NCBI GenBank assembly: GCA_947311845.1
Contig: CAMZMU010000062.1
Coordinates: forward strand, 52,015,365-52,079,364
DNA length: 64,000 bases
Reading direction: 5' to 3'
Source: Poa pratensis
Taxonomy: Eukaryota > Streptophyta > Magnoliopsida > Poales > Poaceae
This document shows, one piece after another, positions 30,059 to 41,521 of the stretch (position 1 is its first letter; each line of letters starts with the position of its first letter). Position numbers and translations under genes: made by a program. The notes beneath the pieces were generated by a model. That model was not told the origin of the DNA, did no database searches, and saw nothing but the letters and a program-made list of their open reading frames with translations.

Positions 30059-32064
30059 TCATCCGCTAACAGAGACCGACCTCTCTCTTCGCCCAGACCT
30101 GTTGTAGTGCCTATCCGATGGCGTCGGGCTCCTTGATCTGCTGTCAGCAGGTGAGCGGGAGTAGGACTCCTCTCTGTACCCGCGTCTTGCGTACCGAGGA
30201 GAAGGAGACCTGTCAGGGTATGTAGCAGGCTCGGTGAGCCATTTGGGTCTCAGGAGTGAAGAAAATCAGTTAACAAGATCATTAAAGATGCGAGGACCTG
30301 GTGTACCTCTGGCCACGGTAAGACGGGCGTCCCCTTGGGGAAGGAGAGTACCTTCGATCGTAAGACCGGCCTCTGCTACTGCAGGGATGTGCAAACAAAC
30401 AGTGAATGGAGCGGCCATGAGTGCATCTGGAGTTTTAACTAACTATGAAAAGGTGCATGTGGTACGAAGAAATAAACAGCAAACCTTTCTCTGGTTCTCA
30501 TCTCATCAGGCTTCTTCCTATTCTCCTGGGCGAATACAACTGCTACTTCTCTGCCAAGAATAACCTGCCCATCCATGTAGTATTTTGCATCAGCAGCATC
30601 CGCCGGGTCAAAGTACTGGACAAACCCAAATCCTCGGGGCTCCCTGTAACGCATCCAAAACATGTTAATATCCTTGCTACAAAAAGGATAAAACTTCTTG
30701 TCCTGATCAATAAACAGAAATTCCTTAAAGTACACAGCAAGCGGACCAGTGTTAACTTCCCGTGGTTGCAGACAGACGCAAATTATGTAGAACAGGTAAA
30801 AGGTGCACTCAGCTGCTGACCTTACGAGTTTTAATACAAACTTCAAACTCTTCATGATGACTTGCAAATCTCGTAAACCTGTAACTATATCTTCTGTTCT
30901 CTTCAATAGTAATCGTAGTCGCATTGTATCTCTTAATTAGCAACTCTCTATTTCTTCCATTCTCTTCAACAATAATCTTTAACTGCACGTTTCTTAACTT
31001 GCAACTTCTTTATCCTTCCTTCTCTTCAACAGTACACTTAAGACTTGTCACCAAAAAATTATTTTCACTGTTAATTTCAAGGGGTTGATAGAAGTATTTT
31101 AATGTCTTCTAATGCAACTAGAGTGCAAACGACTTTACGAGGTGCATCATCATAGGACCAAAGCGGCATGTGCGATCATACAAAGCTCAACTAACAAATA
31201 TGAAATTGTCATTATACGAAAAAATTGCCAATATCCCCAGTTGTAAAGGCCAATGAACAGCAGTCCAGATCAAGTGTCTTACTGAGTATGGTAATCCCTT
31301 GGAATATACACATCTTTAAGACGACCAAATTGTCCAAATGGCCTACGAATATCGTCTGGCCTGCATTCATGACAAATCATCATCAGTTAAAAAAGGACAT
31401 CATCAGTTAAAAGAGGACTAGGCGGAAACAAGAAAATCCATAGAACTTACAAACATAAGAAAACGCCTACTAAGAAAAGAAATAACTCCAGCTTACAAAT
31501 ACAGTGACAAAACAGGTGCACAGAAGAATACGAGTAAGCAGCAAATTGCTGAGGTCAAAACTAAAACGCATGACAAAATACCTATCTGTGGCTGCATTTT
31601 AAATTGATGCTTTATGGCCTAATGATGAGTGTTTAAATCCCCGACATGGAAAGGCATGTGGCAACAAATTGGAGATATTGTTACTTTATTATCACAAAGA
31701 TATATTCAAAACCAAACACATCATCTTATAAAACCAACTTGGTTGAAGTTAATACACCCGTGCTTCAAAACAGAATGAGTATAGAATGCTGCAGATGCAT
31801 TCAAAACAATTTCCCAATAAGTTTGACACCAAGATGAGTTTACGTATAGTATATACACTACACATAAGAATACATCCAATTACTGGCCAAGTAGAGAGTT
31901 CTGCAAAAACCTGACCTGCAGTCCCGACGAAGGTTCCTGACCAAAAGACTGGTTGGGATATCTCTACCCCGGGCAGCATAACGACCACGGGGACTTGGGC
32001 TGCGTGCCCTCCCCCTGTAGCTTCTTGGTGGTGGTGATGGACTGTAACTGTAGCCTCTTGGCAT
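30059..32064 (-). CDS. SCL: SC35-like SR splicing factor (SCL30A/SCL33 type)
   Basis: Nuclear pre-mRNA splicing factor that binds RNA and recruits the spliceosome. Coding exons (minus) are 31916-32064, 31283-31360, 30485-30643, 30307-30378 and 30059-30209, with GT..AG introns throughout. They join in phase to 609 nt, 202 residues plus stop. Residues 1-35 are the short Arg/Ser/Pro/Tyr N-terminal extension typical of plant SCL proteins (YSYSPSPPPRSYRGR). Residues 39-115 form one RRM with RNP2 (LLVRNL, 40-45) and RNP1 (RGFGFVQY, 79-86). Residues 129-202 are an RS-rich tail (YSPSPRGRPSYRGQR, RSPADSRSRSPTPSDR). The ATG at 32064 lies six bases after a TTGCAG acceptor, so the 5' UTR is spliced. No disabling change was seen. 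It is the only intact host gene in the window. Confidence 0.9.
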
Positions 32065-32933
32065 ATTGTTCTGCAAGAAACCACAAGATGGTATTATTGA
32101 ACTGATTCAAAACGCCATAAAATCACCTCACAAGGCCTCAGTATGCGCAGAAATCTAAACATCAAGCACCCAACGTCTAAATTCTAATGGCGTTTACAAT
32201 GGCGTGAACTATAAGATTCCACATAGGCTTTACTAATTTGGTATAGAGAGAAGATTGTGATGATATGTTCACGCCCAAGGGATCACTATTTTCTCTATTA
32301 TACAAGATGTCATCCTTCTGATATAATTTCAATCAGAACTTATTCCTATATTGACGCAAGCATTAATTGCTAAAGATAACACCAACTATACACTTTAACG
32401 TCTTGCTACATAATTCCCGTCCTAAAAGTATCTTTTAGGGCTTGGAGGGGATACTCCACTATAGATCCTTGTGATTTTGCCTGATCTTCAAAGGAAATAA
32501 GGAGATGAACAGAGGGCACAAGCTATCGTCTAAAGCCAAATCAGGTCCGCAGGAAGGGTGAACATAAATTTCTAAACATATTTTGCAACAAGAGGATGGA
32601 TATGAACCCTCACAGGCAAAGTTCAAGGTAACAACACAACATCAGAATGCACCACCAGTCCACCACGAATCTGCTTCAGACCTATCCAGACGCGCTAACG
32701 AACTAATAGATCTGAGGTGCTACTAGAACAACCACCAATCCTCCCACTCGCATCTTCTATTAGGATCGTACCACAAGCGGAGCCGTGAATCATAACCGGT
32801 CAAAATATTGCAGAATTTCGCTTAAATTTCCTCGGGACCATCATGCGTACTCGGGAGTAGATCGCAGAGATTCACAGAAACAACCAGACTGATGATCACA
32901 ACGAACCTAGCGAGCAAATCGAGCGAAGCTTAC

Positions 32934-33030
32934 CGCGAAGGATTCGGATCGAACAGAGGGGCGGCGCTCGACTCGGGAGGAGATCAAGGAACGCTACCGT
33001 TTCGTCCAGAGTCAAGAAGCTTCCCGATGC
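32934..33030 (-). other. SCL: 5' untranslated exon of the SCL gene
   Basis: The minus-strand segment ends CCTTCGCG at 32934 followed by GTAAGC. Joined to the acceptor at 32071 it removes an 863 bp leader intron, common in plant SR genes. The upstream limit is approximate. Confidence 0.55.
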
Positions 33031-33052
33031 GACCGGACTCGGCAGTGGCGCT

Positions 33053-33087
33053 GGCTTTATTTGGTGAGGCGATATCGTGCACACGTG
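33053..33087 (-). promoter_or_regulatory. Probable SCL core promoter with G-box
   Basis: In minus sense, CACGTG at 33082-33087 (a G-box, in GACACGTGTGC) precedes CCAAATAAAGCC (33053-33064), a TATA-like element, some 30 bases before the likely start of the leader exon. Confidence 0.4.
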
Positions 33088-33389
33088 TCATGTCCCCTAC
33101 TAGTATTACTGATCCAGCGCACGGAGGAACAGGCCCATCAAGGCCCAAACGGAAGAGGAGGCCCAGTCACCATTTTGACACAGCCGTGGCTCAAGAAAAA
33201 AAACGAATTCGCCCCCAAAAAAAATCGAAGGTAACTGAACCCAATCCAATACAGAACTGGAGCCAAAAACATAATTGCGAAACGAATCCAAAATTCTATA
33301 ACTGTTTGTAGGGAAAACCTTTCGGCGCATTTGATTTCAAAAGACATATAATTTGATTACATAAGGGAAAATAAAGCTAGGTGGATCTC

Positions 33390-34035
33390 CATCCCAACTG
33401 ACTTCGATGAATAGGCAATCGCAAAAAACAAAAAAAAAAGACTTCGATGAATAGGCATGTTTTGAAGGAAATACGCCACTTGATTTGCTTTTCTCGTGCA
33501 ATGCCGAAACGAGATACCATTAATAGAATGTGCTTTCATGAACACCTCACCTAGGATTGCAGTTGGCGGGCTCCATACTTCAATCTCAATGTTGCATGCC
33601 TGAATTAATTATAGGGAGTCTGATTCAACAATAACTTTCGAGACTCCCAACTGCTCAATGAACTCCACCCTCGCTAAAGCCTCAGCGACATCATTATTTA
33701 GCACATTACTTAGGCTAGTCACAATGATGAGTAACTTAGATTAGTAACATATGCATGTTACTAGTCTATGTTACTATCTCTTCAATGGGGAGTAACTTAT
33801 GTGTGGTGTCATGCAAGTCTTCATTTATTAGTTTGTACACTCATCTTGTCTTGAAGTGTGTGATGTTACCGTAACTAGCTATGTTACCACAAGCACCTCT
33901 ATCCTCATTAACTATATGCCACATAAACAAATTTGTCTTGAGATGTGTGATGTTACTAGCTAAGTTACTCCCATTGTGGCTAGCCTTAGGGGACATGCAT
34001 AGCCCGCAATAGCTTCTCCTTTATTGTTTCGTAGA
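33390..34035 (-). pseudogene. Plant RNase H-like (RVT_3) pseudogene, split by a MITE
   Basis: Minus reading from about 34035: ALLRNNKGEAIAGYACP, then the MITE (33713-33985), then NDVAEALARVEFIEQLGVSK, VIVESDSL, an in-frame stop, and a tail HCTRKANQVAYFLQNM. This is the order of the RVT_3 RNase H-like domain found near plant LINE-type polyproteins: AEA.A, V(I/V)ESDS, H..R.AN..A. It has at least one stop and no neighbouring RT, so it is a relic. Confidence 0.75.
33713..33985. mobile_element. Tourist-type MITE, 273 bp
   Basis: Terminal inverted repeats GGCTAGTCACAATG (left) and GGCTAGCCACAATGGGAGTA (right, minus strand), flanked on both sides by TTA (33710-33712, 33986-33988), the PIF/Harbinger target duplication. 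There is no coding capacity. It interrupts the RNase H-like pseudogene. Confidence 0.9.
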
Positions 34036-35316
34036 AGAGCACTTGTGTTTTAGTTGTACGCAACTCAGACAGACTACTTTATGTTTACCAATTTCGTTTT
34101 TTTATTTTGCCGCAATCTCATTTGCTTTACGCACCTGTCAAGTAAAGGTTTTAATTTACTTATCTTTTGTGCTGTAATGTTTTTTATTTTTACACAAGCG
34201 CACACAATGATCATTGCCTTTTATTTTTGTTACTACCGAATTATAGGTGATTCAAATTTCAGTGCTGTTGATGAGTTGATACAACCTTGACTAGCACTCT
34301 TAATTCTGACTATATTTTATAGTCTTAAAGGATCATATGGATTTTGGGATGATACACGTAGCATCTCAACCTCATAGATTCTGAGTGATAAGATAGTCCT
34401 TTTGAGCACTCATACCGGTCAGGAGTGCAGCGTTTCGATGGAGGGGCTTGATGTAGCCTTTTTTAAAGAAAACAAAATAATATTTCTATTTATTTTAAAA
34501 AATCTAGATGTATATGATTATTATTTCTGCCTGCATGGAAAAAATCAGTGCGAAATATTTATATTTTAGAATGTGTAAAAAAACAAATTTCTAATTCAGA
34601 GGTAGTGAACAGTACAAAATTCGATTTTTTTCAGAATTTTCAGGATTTATCATTTTTATGTAGGCCGGAATATAAACGATTTCGGATGTTGATTTTTTTA
34701 GAAAAAACCATGGAGCCCGTCCTACAAAGTACCTTTTCGAGTCAGGTACCTATATAAACAGTTAACCTCAGATACACACAAATCACAATTTCTTGAGCTC
34801 GTCGGTTGCCATATCTCAAATTTCAGAACCGAAGCCAAAGGCAGGGTCACAGGGAGATGAAGGGAAGCCGAGTTCGAGACTGATGTGCTACAAGACACTC
34901 CATGCTGCAGAGCTGAGTTAGTCAGGGGGCAGTGTTGGTACCATCTTGCAGCTGACATTTCTCCCGGTGAGATTCTGAAACCAATCTGGACGTGGATGTG
35001 TATGTTGACAACTATCTTCCTTGCTACTTGCAAAAAATACATCCGTATCACTGAATCCTTCATATGTATACAGGAACTCCCCAGCCTGTAGAAATACAAA
35101 GAGAAATTAAACGAAGTCGTCAATGAAAATTGTACCAACGAGGCAGAAACAATAGATGGTGATATCCTGAAGCTTGGATTCCTTGGTCAGGTTCGAGATC
35201 ACAGAGAAAGGAAAGGGCCAAACTCTTCAAACATAATATCAACTATAAATTGTGGATGAGGTTGATGGTGGCTATCCCGTGCTAGAAGCATGGACAGTAC
35301 TACACCTTTGGCTGAG
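34036..35316. other. No supported gene
   Basis: AT-rich to 34700, then mixed sequence with a TATA-like CCTATATAAACAG at 34749 and short frames such as LNEVVNENCTNEAETIDGD (about 35108-35165). No family or intact ORF was recognised. Confidence 0.35.
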
Positions 35317-35460
35317 AAAATTGCAAAAAACCACCACATTTCGGGTTAGGGTTTCAAAAAACCACCATGTTGCGAAATTTTATCAAAAAACCGCTGGTAT
35401 TCGGTAATGGAGTGGCAAAAAACACTGATAGCCTAGTTTACACTGGCTAAGCGTGTTTTT
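35317..35460. mobile_element. Terminus-like fragment (GCAAAAAACCACCACATTTC type)
   Basis: Repeated AAAAAACCACCA(C/T) blocks at 35325, 35356 and 35385 resemble ends of grass MITE/Mutator-type repeats. A matching opposite end was not found. Downstream (35464-35646, and 50144-50478 beyond the nested stack) there is GC-rich gene-like sequence with a GTGAGT donor in minus sense, so a gene-carrying element is possible. Confidence 0.35.
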
Positions 35461-36429
35461 GACAGACGGACCCCACTGTCAGACCACGTGGCACAAGGAA
35501 AACGGTCAAAGGTTAGTTCTGTGCTATTCTGGATCTTTTTGTAAATTCTGAATACCCACACATCTGAATAAAAAGAAAAACTCACCAAAGCAACAAAAAT
35601 AAATATCGCGGCATCAGAGACGCACGCCTCCTCTCGATCCCCAAATCCTTCTGACACCGGCACACACACGAAACAGGCTTTCGCCCCGCTTTATAAATAA
35701 AGCAACAACCATCAAACAACCAAGCATACAAACACAACACCACACATGCTGGGGCCAACAGCAAACAAACGCCCAAAATAGAAACAAATGGAGACATTGG
35801 TGGGAAGACTACACTAAGGTGACCCGCAACCGTTGCGCCTCTCCGGAAGATTACCACCACGCTCCTAGCGCTGAATCATCGAGTACCAAGCAGCACCTTC
35901 AAGAAGGAAAGCAATCGCTGCTGCCCGGACCATTACTGGTCCTAGGGTTTCCCCGACACTCACAAGGCAGTGGATGGAGGGTAGCCACGACGCCCTTCAA
36001 GAAGGAATGATGTCACCCGAGAGTGGCACCGCGTCGGTGTCGAGCAAGCCGACAAGGATTTCTCCCGATAGCCATATCCACAACCCAGGCGATCCATCGC
36101 ATAGGGGCCCCGCGAGGATGAAGCCTCGTCAACCCAGACTCTTCGCCCACCAACTTGCGCCACTACGGTTACAAAGCCACCACCAGCATCATCTCCCTGA
36201 GGAAACCAACACGAGGTATGCGAGACGAAGACGATAGGTAGCTCGACTCGGGGTCAGCGGAACCGCGACCACGCGGGAGGGAACTGCCTCCACCGTCGAA
36301 ACGGTAGTCGACCGGACGCGGCCGCAGGGCACACCGGTCCCCTTTAGGTCCAGCCACACTGCCAGTCCCAAGGGGTCCAGCCGGGCCCAGATTGGCCCCG
36401 TAAAGCTCGCAGCCACGCTGCAACCGGAG

Positions 36430-36952
36430 TGTCGGGGGAATAATTATCCTGCGACTTATTCAAGCAAAGCGCGACTCATTCACAGTCGCACCACTATTGG
36501 GCTTACACAAATATGGGCCGATCCAAGATCATGGCATATTAAGAGGAAGGATCTAGAAGACCGGAGAAGATATAACTTGGGGGACACGAAGATTAGTCTC
36601 CAAGTAGGACTCCGGCTCATACATTCCTTGGGAGAGAAGTTTCCTTGTAACCTTGCGAGACATCGTCTTTATAAGGTGGACTCCAAGGACCTAGAACCCT
36701 AAGCTCTCATACATCCAGAGAGAGGCGACTCGATACCTCGATCGCCAACCCTTGTAAACACCATATTCATATCAATACCAATCTAAGATAGGCAGGACGT
36801 AGGTCTTTACCTCACATTGAGGGGCCGAACCTGGGTAAAAAACATTGTCTTCCTCGCGCCCTGCGATCTTTAGCTCGGAGACGATTGATCCGCGTAATCC
36901 CACACCTACGAAGTCATCCATGACATCTGACGTGACAAACCCACGACAGTTG
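36430..36952 (+). repeat. LTR-A 5' LTR
   Basis: TGTCGGGGGAATAATTATC to ..CCCACGACA, 523 bp. A TATA box TTTATAAG lies at 36668. A reading frame crosses its right edge (MTSDVTNPRQLAPTVG). Confidence 0.85.
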
Positions 36953-36954
36953 GC

Positions 36955-36971
36955 GCCCACCGTGGGGCCTG
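36955..36971 (+). other. LTR-A primer-binding site
   Basis: TGGCGCCCACCGTGGGG two bases after the LTR; same primer site as LTR-B. Confidence 0.8.
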
Positions 36972-39059
36972 CGGTCAAGAGCGTCACGTTTCGCGCTGGA
37001 TCTGTGACAGGGACGGAGGATCTCATCATCGAACATCTACATCAAGATCTAGCTCAAGCTCGAGGAGAAAGCATGTAAAAATTCGACCGCGACTCAACTT
37101 CGACAACGCCCCTCACGCGCGGGTTGCAGGACAACAGCAATGTCCGTGTTGCGGATATCACCAATGGCGACTCAAAACTCATCTCGACGATCCCTTCGGT
37201 GGAAAGATGCGAAATCGAGTTTCCTAGCAGCTGTCCAAATCGCATCGGATTCCAACGGTTAGATCTCTGTGGCCGACTCAAACACTGAAACCCTGTCGAA
37301 AGCTGACAGAACTCCGCGCGACTTCGGGAAAATAATTATCGAGGTCGGCTCGGACACCAATTCGAAGATCCCTTCGGTGGAAACCTGCGAAATACAATCC
37401 CGAAGCTACCCACAAAATTTGAGCCAATTCCAAGGGTTAGATCTCCGTCAGCGACTTGCGCACTACAACAAGTTTTTTATTCAGGCGAGATCACGAATCA
37501 AAGCAAATCAGATCGGGAAGAAATTGTTCTCGTCAAGACACAGCTCAGGACCGATGGAGCAAATAAGGAATAGTTTAAGCTGGAATCTCAAAGGCAATCA
37601 AGCTATAACAGCTTTTTGGTAGTACCAGTTACGATGTGCGGCTTTGACTCGCGCACACGTATCAAAGAAGGAATCAAGAAAAAGGAAAAGTTTTGATTGA
37701 TGTACGTGAGCTACTACCGTGCCGCTCGCATGGCACAGCTTTAGGAAAGGAAAAAGAAGGCCGTCGTCAACATAGTTGCGGACGGCGTTGACCTCACTAC
37801 ATCGCCACCGGCTTCGCCAACAATTATTTCCAGTCCCGCTGACTCGCCGAGTTGCGGATCATACCATGTTATTAATATCGTCCACTGCTGGAGGCTCGAC
37901 ATCCACTAGAAAAATTATTCCAGCCGGAGGACGTGCGACGATTTAAGTCGCACCAAGCCAAGATCACAGAAATTTCGTTCCATCCATCGATTTCGCCGAG
38001 TCTGAGCTCTAAATCAGTGTACGTCTAAGGTGCAGCAAAGAAGAAAAATTCTGTAAGATTGTTTGAGTTCTACGACCAAGCGCGTGGCCTTCAACGACCT
38101 AGTAAGATCTCCAGCGATCCATCCAATGGAAAAAATGTGGCGGAGCAAATTAATCAAAGCAGATGAATCGGGAGACTGATTGGATTACTAGCAGCCAGCA
38201 CGAATACCAGACGCTATGAGCTGACTGCGAATCGGGAAAAATAGAGAATCAATTCAAGTACACCAGCCTGCTAATCCAATGCATGGTGCAACTTTACGTG
38301 AAAGCCAGCTAGTACTACTAGTCTGAATCACACACATATCAAGGTAGAATGGAAGGCGTACATGCGACTCAGTACATTTTCCTTTGACTCGCACACGGAT
38401 CAAGGCATCGATTCCAAGAAAGAAAAAGAACTGGATGTTGCTGCTTGTTACGTGACCAGCATGCAACCGAAGCACCTCCTGTGCAAGGAGTAACAAAAGA
38501 TTAAACCCATCTGAGTGTCAGCGACTTGCTGCGGTCGACTTCGGCTCCTGCCGCGGTCAACTTTCTTTCGCCTCTACCGCGAACAAGCTCGAACTTGGTG
38601 GCGCTTAGCTGCGACTTCGTCGCGGACATCTACACCTTCACTGCGGCTGGCTTCGGTTCCGCAGCAGACGGCGGCTTCCACCCTTACGACCTGGTTGACT
38701 TCGATCACACCGCGGGTCCACGCTGCGTCAAAAGAAAACAAAAAAAAAGATAAGTTGCTATTATGCTCAACTTTCGCAGCCTTTTACTTTTATCAGTAAA
38801 ATTAAGTTCTCTTCGAGTTTATCTCGGGGGCTGCATTTCTAGGTTATTATGCCTTTTATTAAATGTCTTTGTGACTCATATTATATCATGTCGTATACTT
38901 TAAATTCATATCATCTTTTGTAGATTTAATTACATCTACTTCTCAATACATTCGTCAAATTAGAGTTCTTTATAACTCGCATTGCAAAGTCTAGCTATTT
39001 ACAGCTTGCATTGAATATCAAGATCTCCACTACATGTTCAAGCATTGATATTTGGCGAT
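36972..39059 (+). other. LTR-A interior, non-coding
   Basis: Contains near copies of GATCCCTTCGGTGGAAA (37189 and 37368) in a sequence rich in GCGACTC words. Open frames are short and show no gag or pol motif. Confidence 0.6.
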
Positions 39060-39290
39060 TCATTTGTCATTCTATGACTTATCATTATATCAATTTATGA
39101 CTGATCGTTATATAATGTCATGATTTATCATCATATTATTTTATTAATCATTATCGACTTATTGTCATATCAATTTATGAGTCGCATAGCGATTTACCCC
39201 CATATCATTTTATGAGTCGCAAACAGATCATCATTACATCAGTTTATGAGTCATTAATGAATCATTATCTTATCAATATTTGCGTTAAAA
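39060..39290 (+). repeat. Degenerate tandem repeat (CATATCAATTTATGAGTCG type)
   Basis: Five or six units of about 45-50 bp with ATCA(T/A)TTTATGA(G/C)T and CATTAT(A/C) words. Confidence 0.7.
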
Positions 39291-39435
39291 CAGGTGACTC
39301 GCTGTACCACATCTACAGCTAATCAGAGCTGGTTATCATCAAAACTAATTAGAGCTCGTCACGGCTATTGCAGCCGATAAAAGCAATAATCCTGGTTATT
39401 CTCGCCTTAAGTCAGAAGTATCTCGCACTATGCGG

Positions 39436-39830
39436 CCAAAGTACTGGGGCGCGGCGTCATTCATGAGACTGATGCCTATCATGGCTGCCTATCATGGCCG
39501 TTCTCAACGACCCTGAACACGCGTTTACACCTGGGAAATACTGAGCCACGCGCAGACCTACTTAACGGTACCTTAAGTTAGAAGTATCTTTGCATTATAT
39601 GGCCAAAGTACTGGGGTGTGGCGTCATTCATGAGTTTGATGCCTATCATGGCCATTCTCGACCCTGAACACACATTCCCGGGAAATACTGAGCTGCGCGA
39701 AGACCTGCTTAATGGTAACAGAGATAATTCAGAAGGGCTAAAGTACCCGCATGTGGTGTCAATCGAGTCTGATGCCTATCATGGTCGTTCTCGACCCTGA
39801 ACACACATTAGAATCGGGAAATACTGAGTC
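39436..39830 (+). repeat. Three copies of a 135-165 bp unit shared with LTR-B
   Basis: Each unit has (A/G)AAGTAC..GTC(A)TTCATGAG or AATCGAGT, GATGCCTATCATGG, TCTCGACCCTGAACAC and GGGAAATACTGAG. One copy of the same unit is found in LTR-B at about 45540-45655. Confidence 0.85.
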
Positions 39831-39834
39831 AAAA

Positions 39835-40025
39835 TACCATATGCTATCATGCATCGTACAATATGCTATCAGGCATCTTACCAGTTGCTATCATGCAACT
39901 AAGTTGCTATCATGCAAAATAACATTTGCTATCATGCGACATACCATTTGCTATCATGCAAAATATCATTTATCATGCAGATTATACTATGCTATCATGC
40001 AGGGTACCATATGCTATTATGCGGA
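39835..40025 (+). repeat. Short tandem array (TTTGCTATCATGCAAAATAACA type)
   Basis: About nine units of 20-22 bp, all holding TGCTATCATGC or one change from it. TGCTATCATGCA is a partial palindrome (TGC..GCA). Confidence 0.85.
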
Positions 40026-40371
40026 GTACTAACTTTTTATCATAATTATTACCAGCCGCCAAGGCTAACATATTATTATCAAGTTATCATCATTGCTTTC
40101 TTGGTGGCTTTGCCTTTTGATTTAACAGGAACCTGTAACTCGGCCATATGAATTGGCGCGACGAGATTTTTTATGATTGAGATAATTATCTCATGATATT
40201 GGCTGATGAAGCCACCATTATTTATTTAACTACAGCCACATCAAGTGGAATTTATATCATTATTATCTTGCGGCAACAATATTTGTCAATCTGTTGCATG
40301 ATCAAATTGCAACGATATGCCATCAAGCAGGATAATGAAATCATGCCTACTTAATGCCAAGGACCTAGAAC

Positions 40372-40673
40372 CCTTGTAACCTTGCGAGCCATCGTCTTTA
40401 TAAGGTGGACTCCAAGGACCTAGAACTCTAAGCTCTCATGCATCCAGAGAGAGGCGACTCGATACCTCGATCGCCAACCCTTGTAAACACCATATTCATA
40501 TCAATACCAATCTAGGGCAGGACGTAGGTCTTTACCTCACATTGAGGGGCCGAACCTGGGTAAAAAACATTGTCTTCCTCGCGCCCTACGATCTTTAGCT
40601 CGGAGACGATTGATCCGCGTAATCCCACACCTACGAAGTCATCCATGACATCTGACGTGACAAACCCACGACA
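40372..40673 (+). repeat. LTR-A 3' LTR, left 213 bp missing
   Basis: Matches 36643-36952 of the 5' LTR with about four substitutions and a small indel, but the first 213 bp are absent. The break is preceded by CCAAGGACCTAGAACCC, a second copy of a word that belongs further right in the LTR (about 40408), pointing to a repeat-mediated rearrangement. Confidence 0.85.
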
Positions 40674-41005
40674 TGGAGCGGCCGTCGCTGCTGCACCCCT
40701 GCGCGAGCACCATCACCTCCAACTGCCGATCGAGCCAATAGGGCAGACCTGCCCGCCTCAACCCAGATCGGGCCCAGATCTGGGCCGACGGGCTAGCCGG
40801 CGCCGCCCTGCCGCTGCTCGCCGCCCCGCCGTGCTGTGCGCCTCACTGCAATGCGGGGGCGTCGCCGTGCCGTCATCACCGGCCGGAGCCGACCAACCGC
40901 CGCCCTGTGTGCACCGCCGCCAGGTCGCAGAAGCCCCGCCTCCTACAGTCCCGGCGCGGGGAGAGACACGCCCCCGCCGCCGGCGCCGACCGGGCCGCGC
41001 CCGGT

Positions 41006-41521
41006 TGTCGGGGGAATACTTTCTGGATTAACCCGCGGCCCAGTGCGACTTACTTTACTCGCACGGACAAAGGCCCACTTGGGAGCAAGCCCGATATTGA
41101 ACCGCCATAAGGGGAAAGATCTAGAAGACATATCCCGGAGGATGTGAAGACCAAGTAGTCTCCGAGTAGGCCTCTGTGGACGTATTCCTTATGAGGGAAG
41201 TTTCCTTTGTAACCTGGCGAGCCTCTGTGTATATAAAGAGGACTCGCAGGACTTAGAGGGGGTCAAGCTATCAAGCCCTAAACCCTAGCTCATACGGCGA
41301 GTACCAGATCGGATCGCCTCCATTGTATCACCTCGATTATCATATCAATACCAATCTAGGGTAGGCAGGAAGTAGGTCTTTTACCTCACATTGAGGGGGC
41401 CGAACCTGGGTCAATCTGTGTTGATCTTTGTTCCTGCGATCCCAAGCTCGGAGATGCTTGACTCGCGTAATCCCACACCTACGAAGTCATCTATGACACC
41501 TGACGTGACAAACCCACGACA
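41006..41521 (+). repeat. LTR-B 5' LTR
   Basis: TGTCGGGGGAATACTTTCTG to ..AACCCACGACA. Terminal TG..CA. The right third is closely related to the LTR-A LTR. Confidence 0.95.
41230..41237 (+). promoter_or_regulatory. TATA box of LTR-B (same site at 49625 in the 3' LTR)
   Basis: TATATAAA 224 bp into the LTR, a strong TATA match where a U3 promoter should end. Confidence 0.6.

Larger units (their letters stand above)
36430..40673 (+). mobile_element. LTR-A: coding-poor LTR retrotransposon
   Basis: 5' LTR 36430-36952, primer site TGGCGCCCACCGTGGGG directly after it, 3' LTR remnant ending at 40673. Flanks are CGGAG (36425-36429) and TGGAG (40674-40678), a 5 bp duplication with one change. The interior (3.4 kb) has no gag or pol, only repeats, so it is a LARD-like non-autonomous element. 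The right part of its LTR and several internal words match LTR-B, so the two share a family history. A PPT-like TCTCGGGGGCTG sits inside at 38823. Confidence 0.8.

Noticed and set aside
39835..40025. CRISPR-like short repeats
   Set aside because: Degenerate tandem array inside an LTR element; no spacers.
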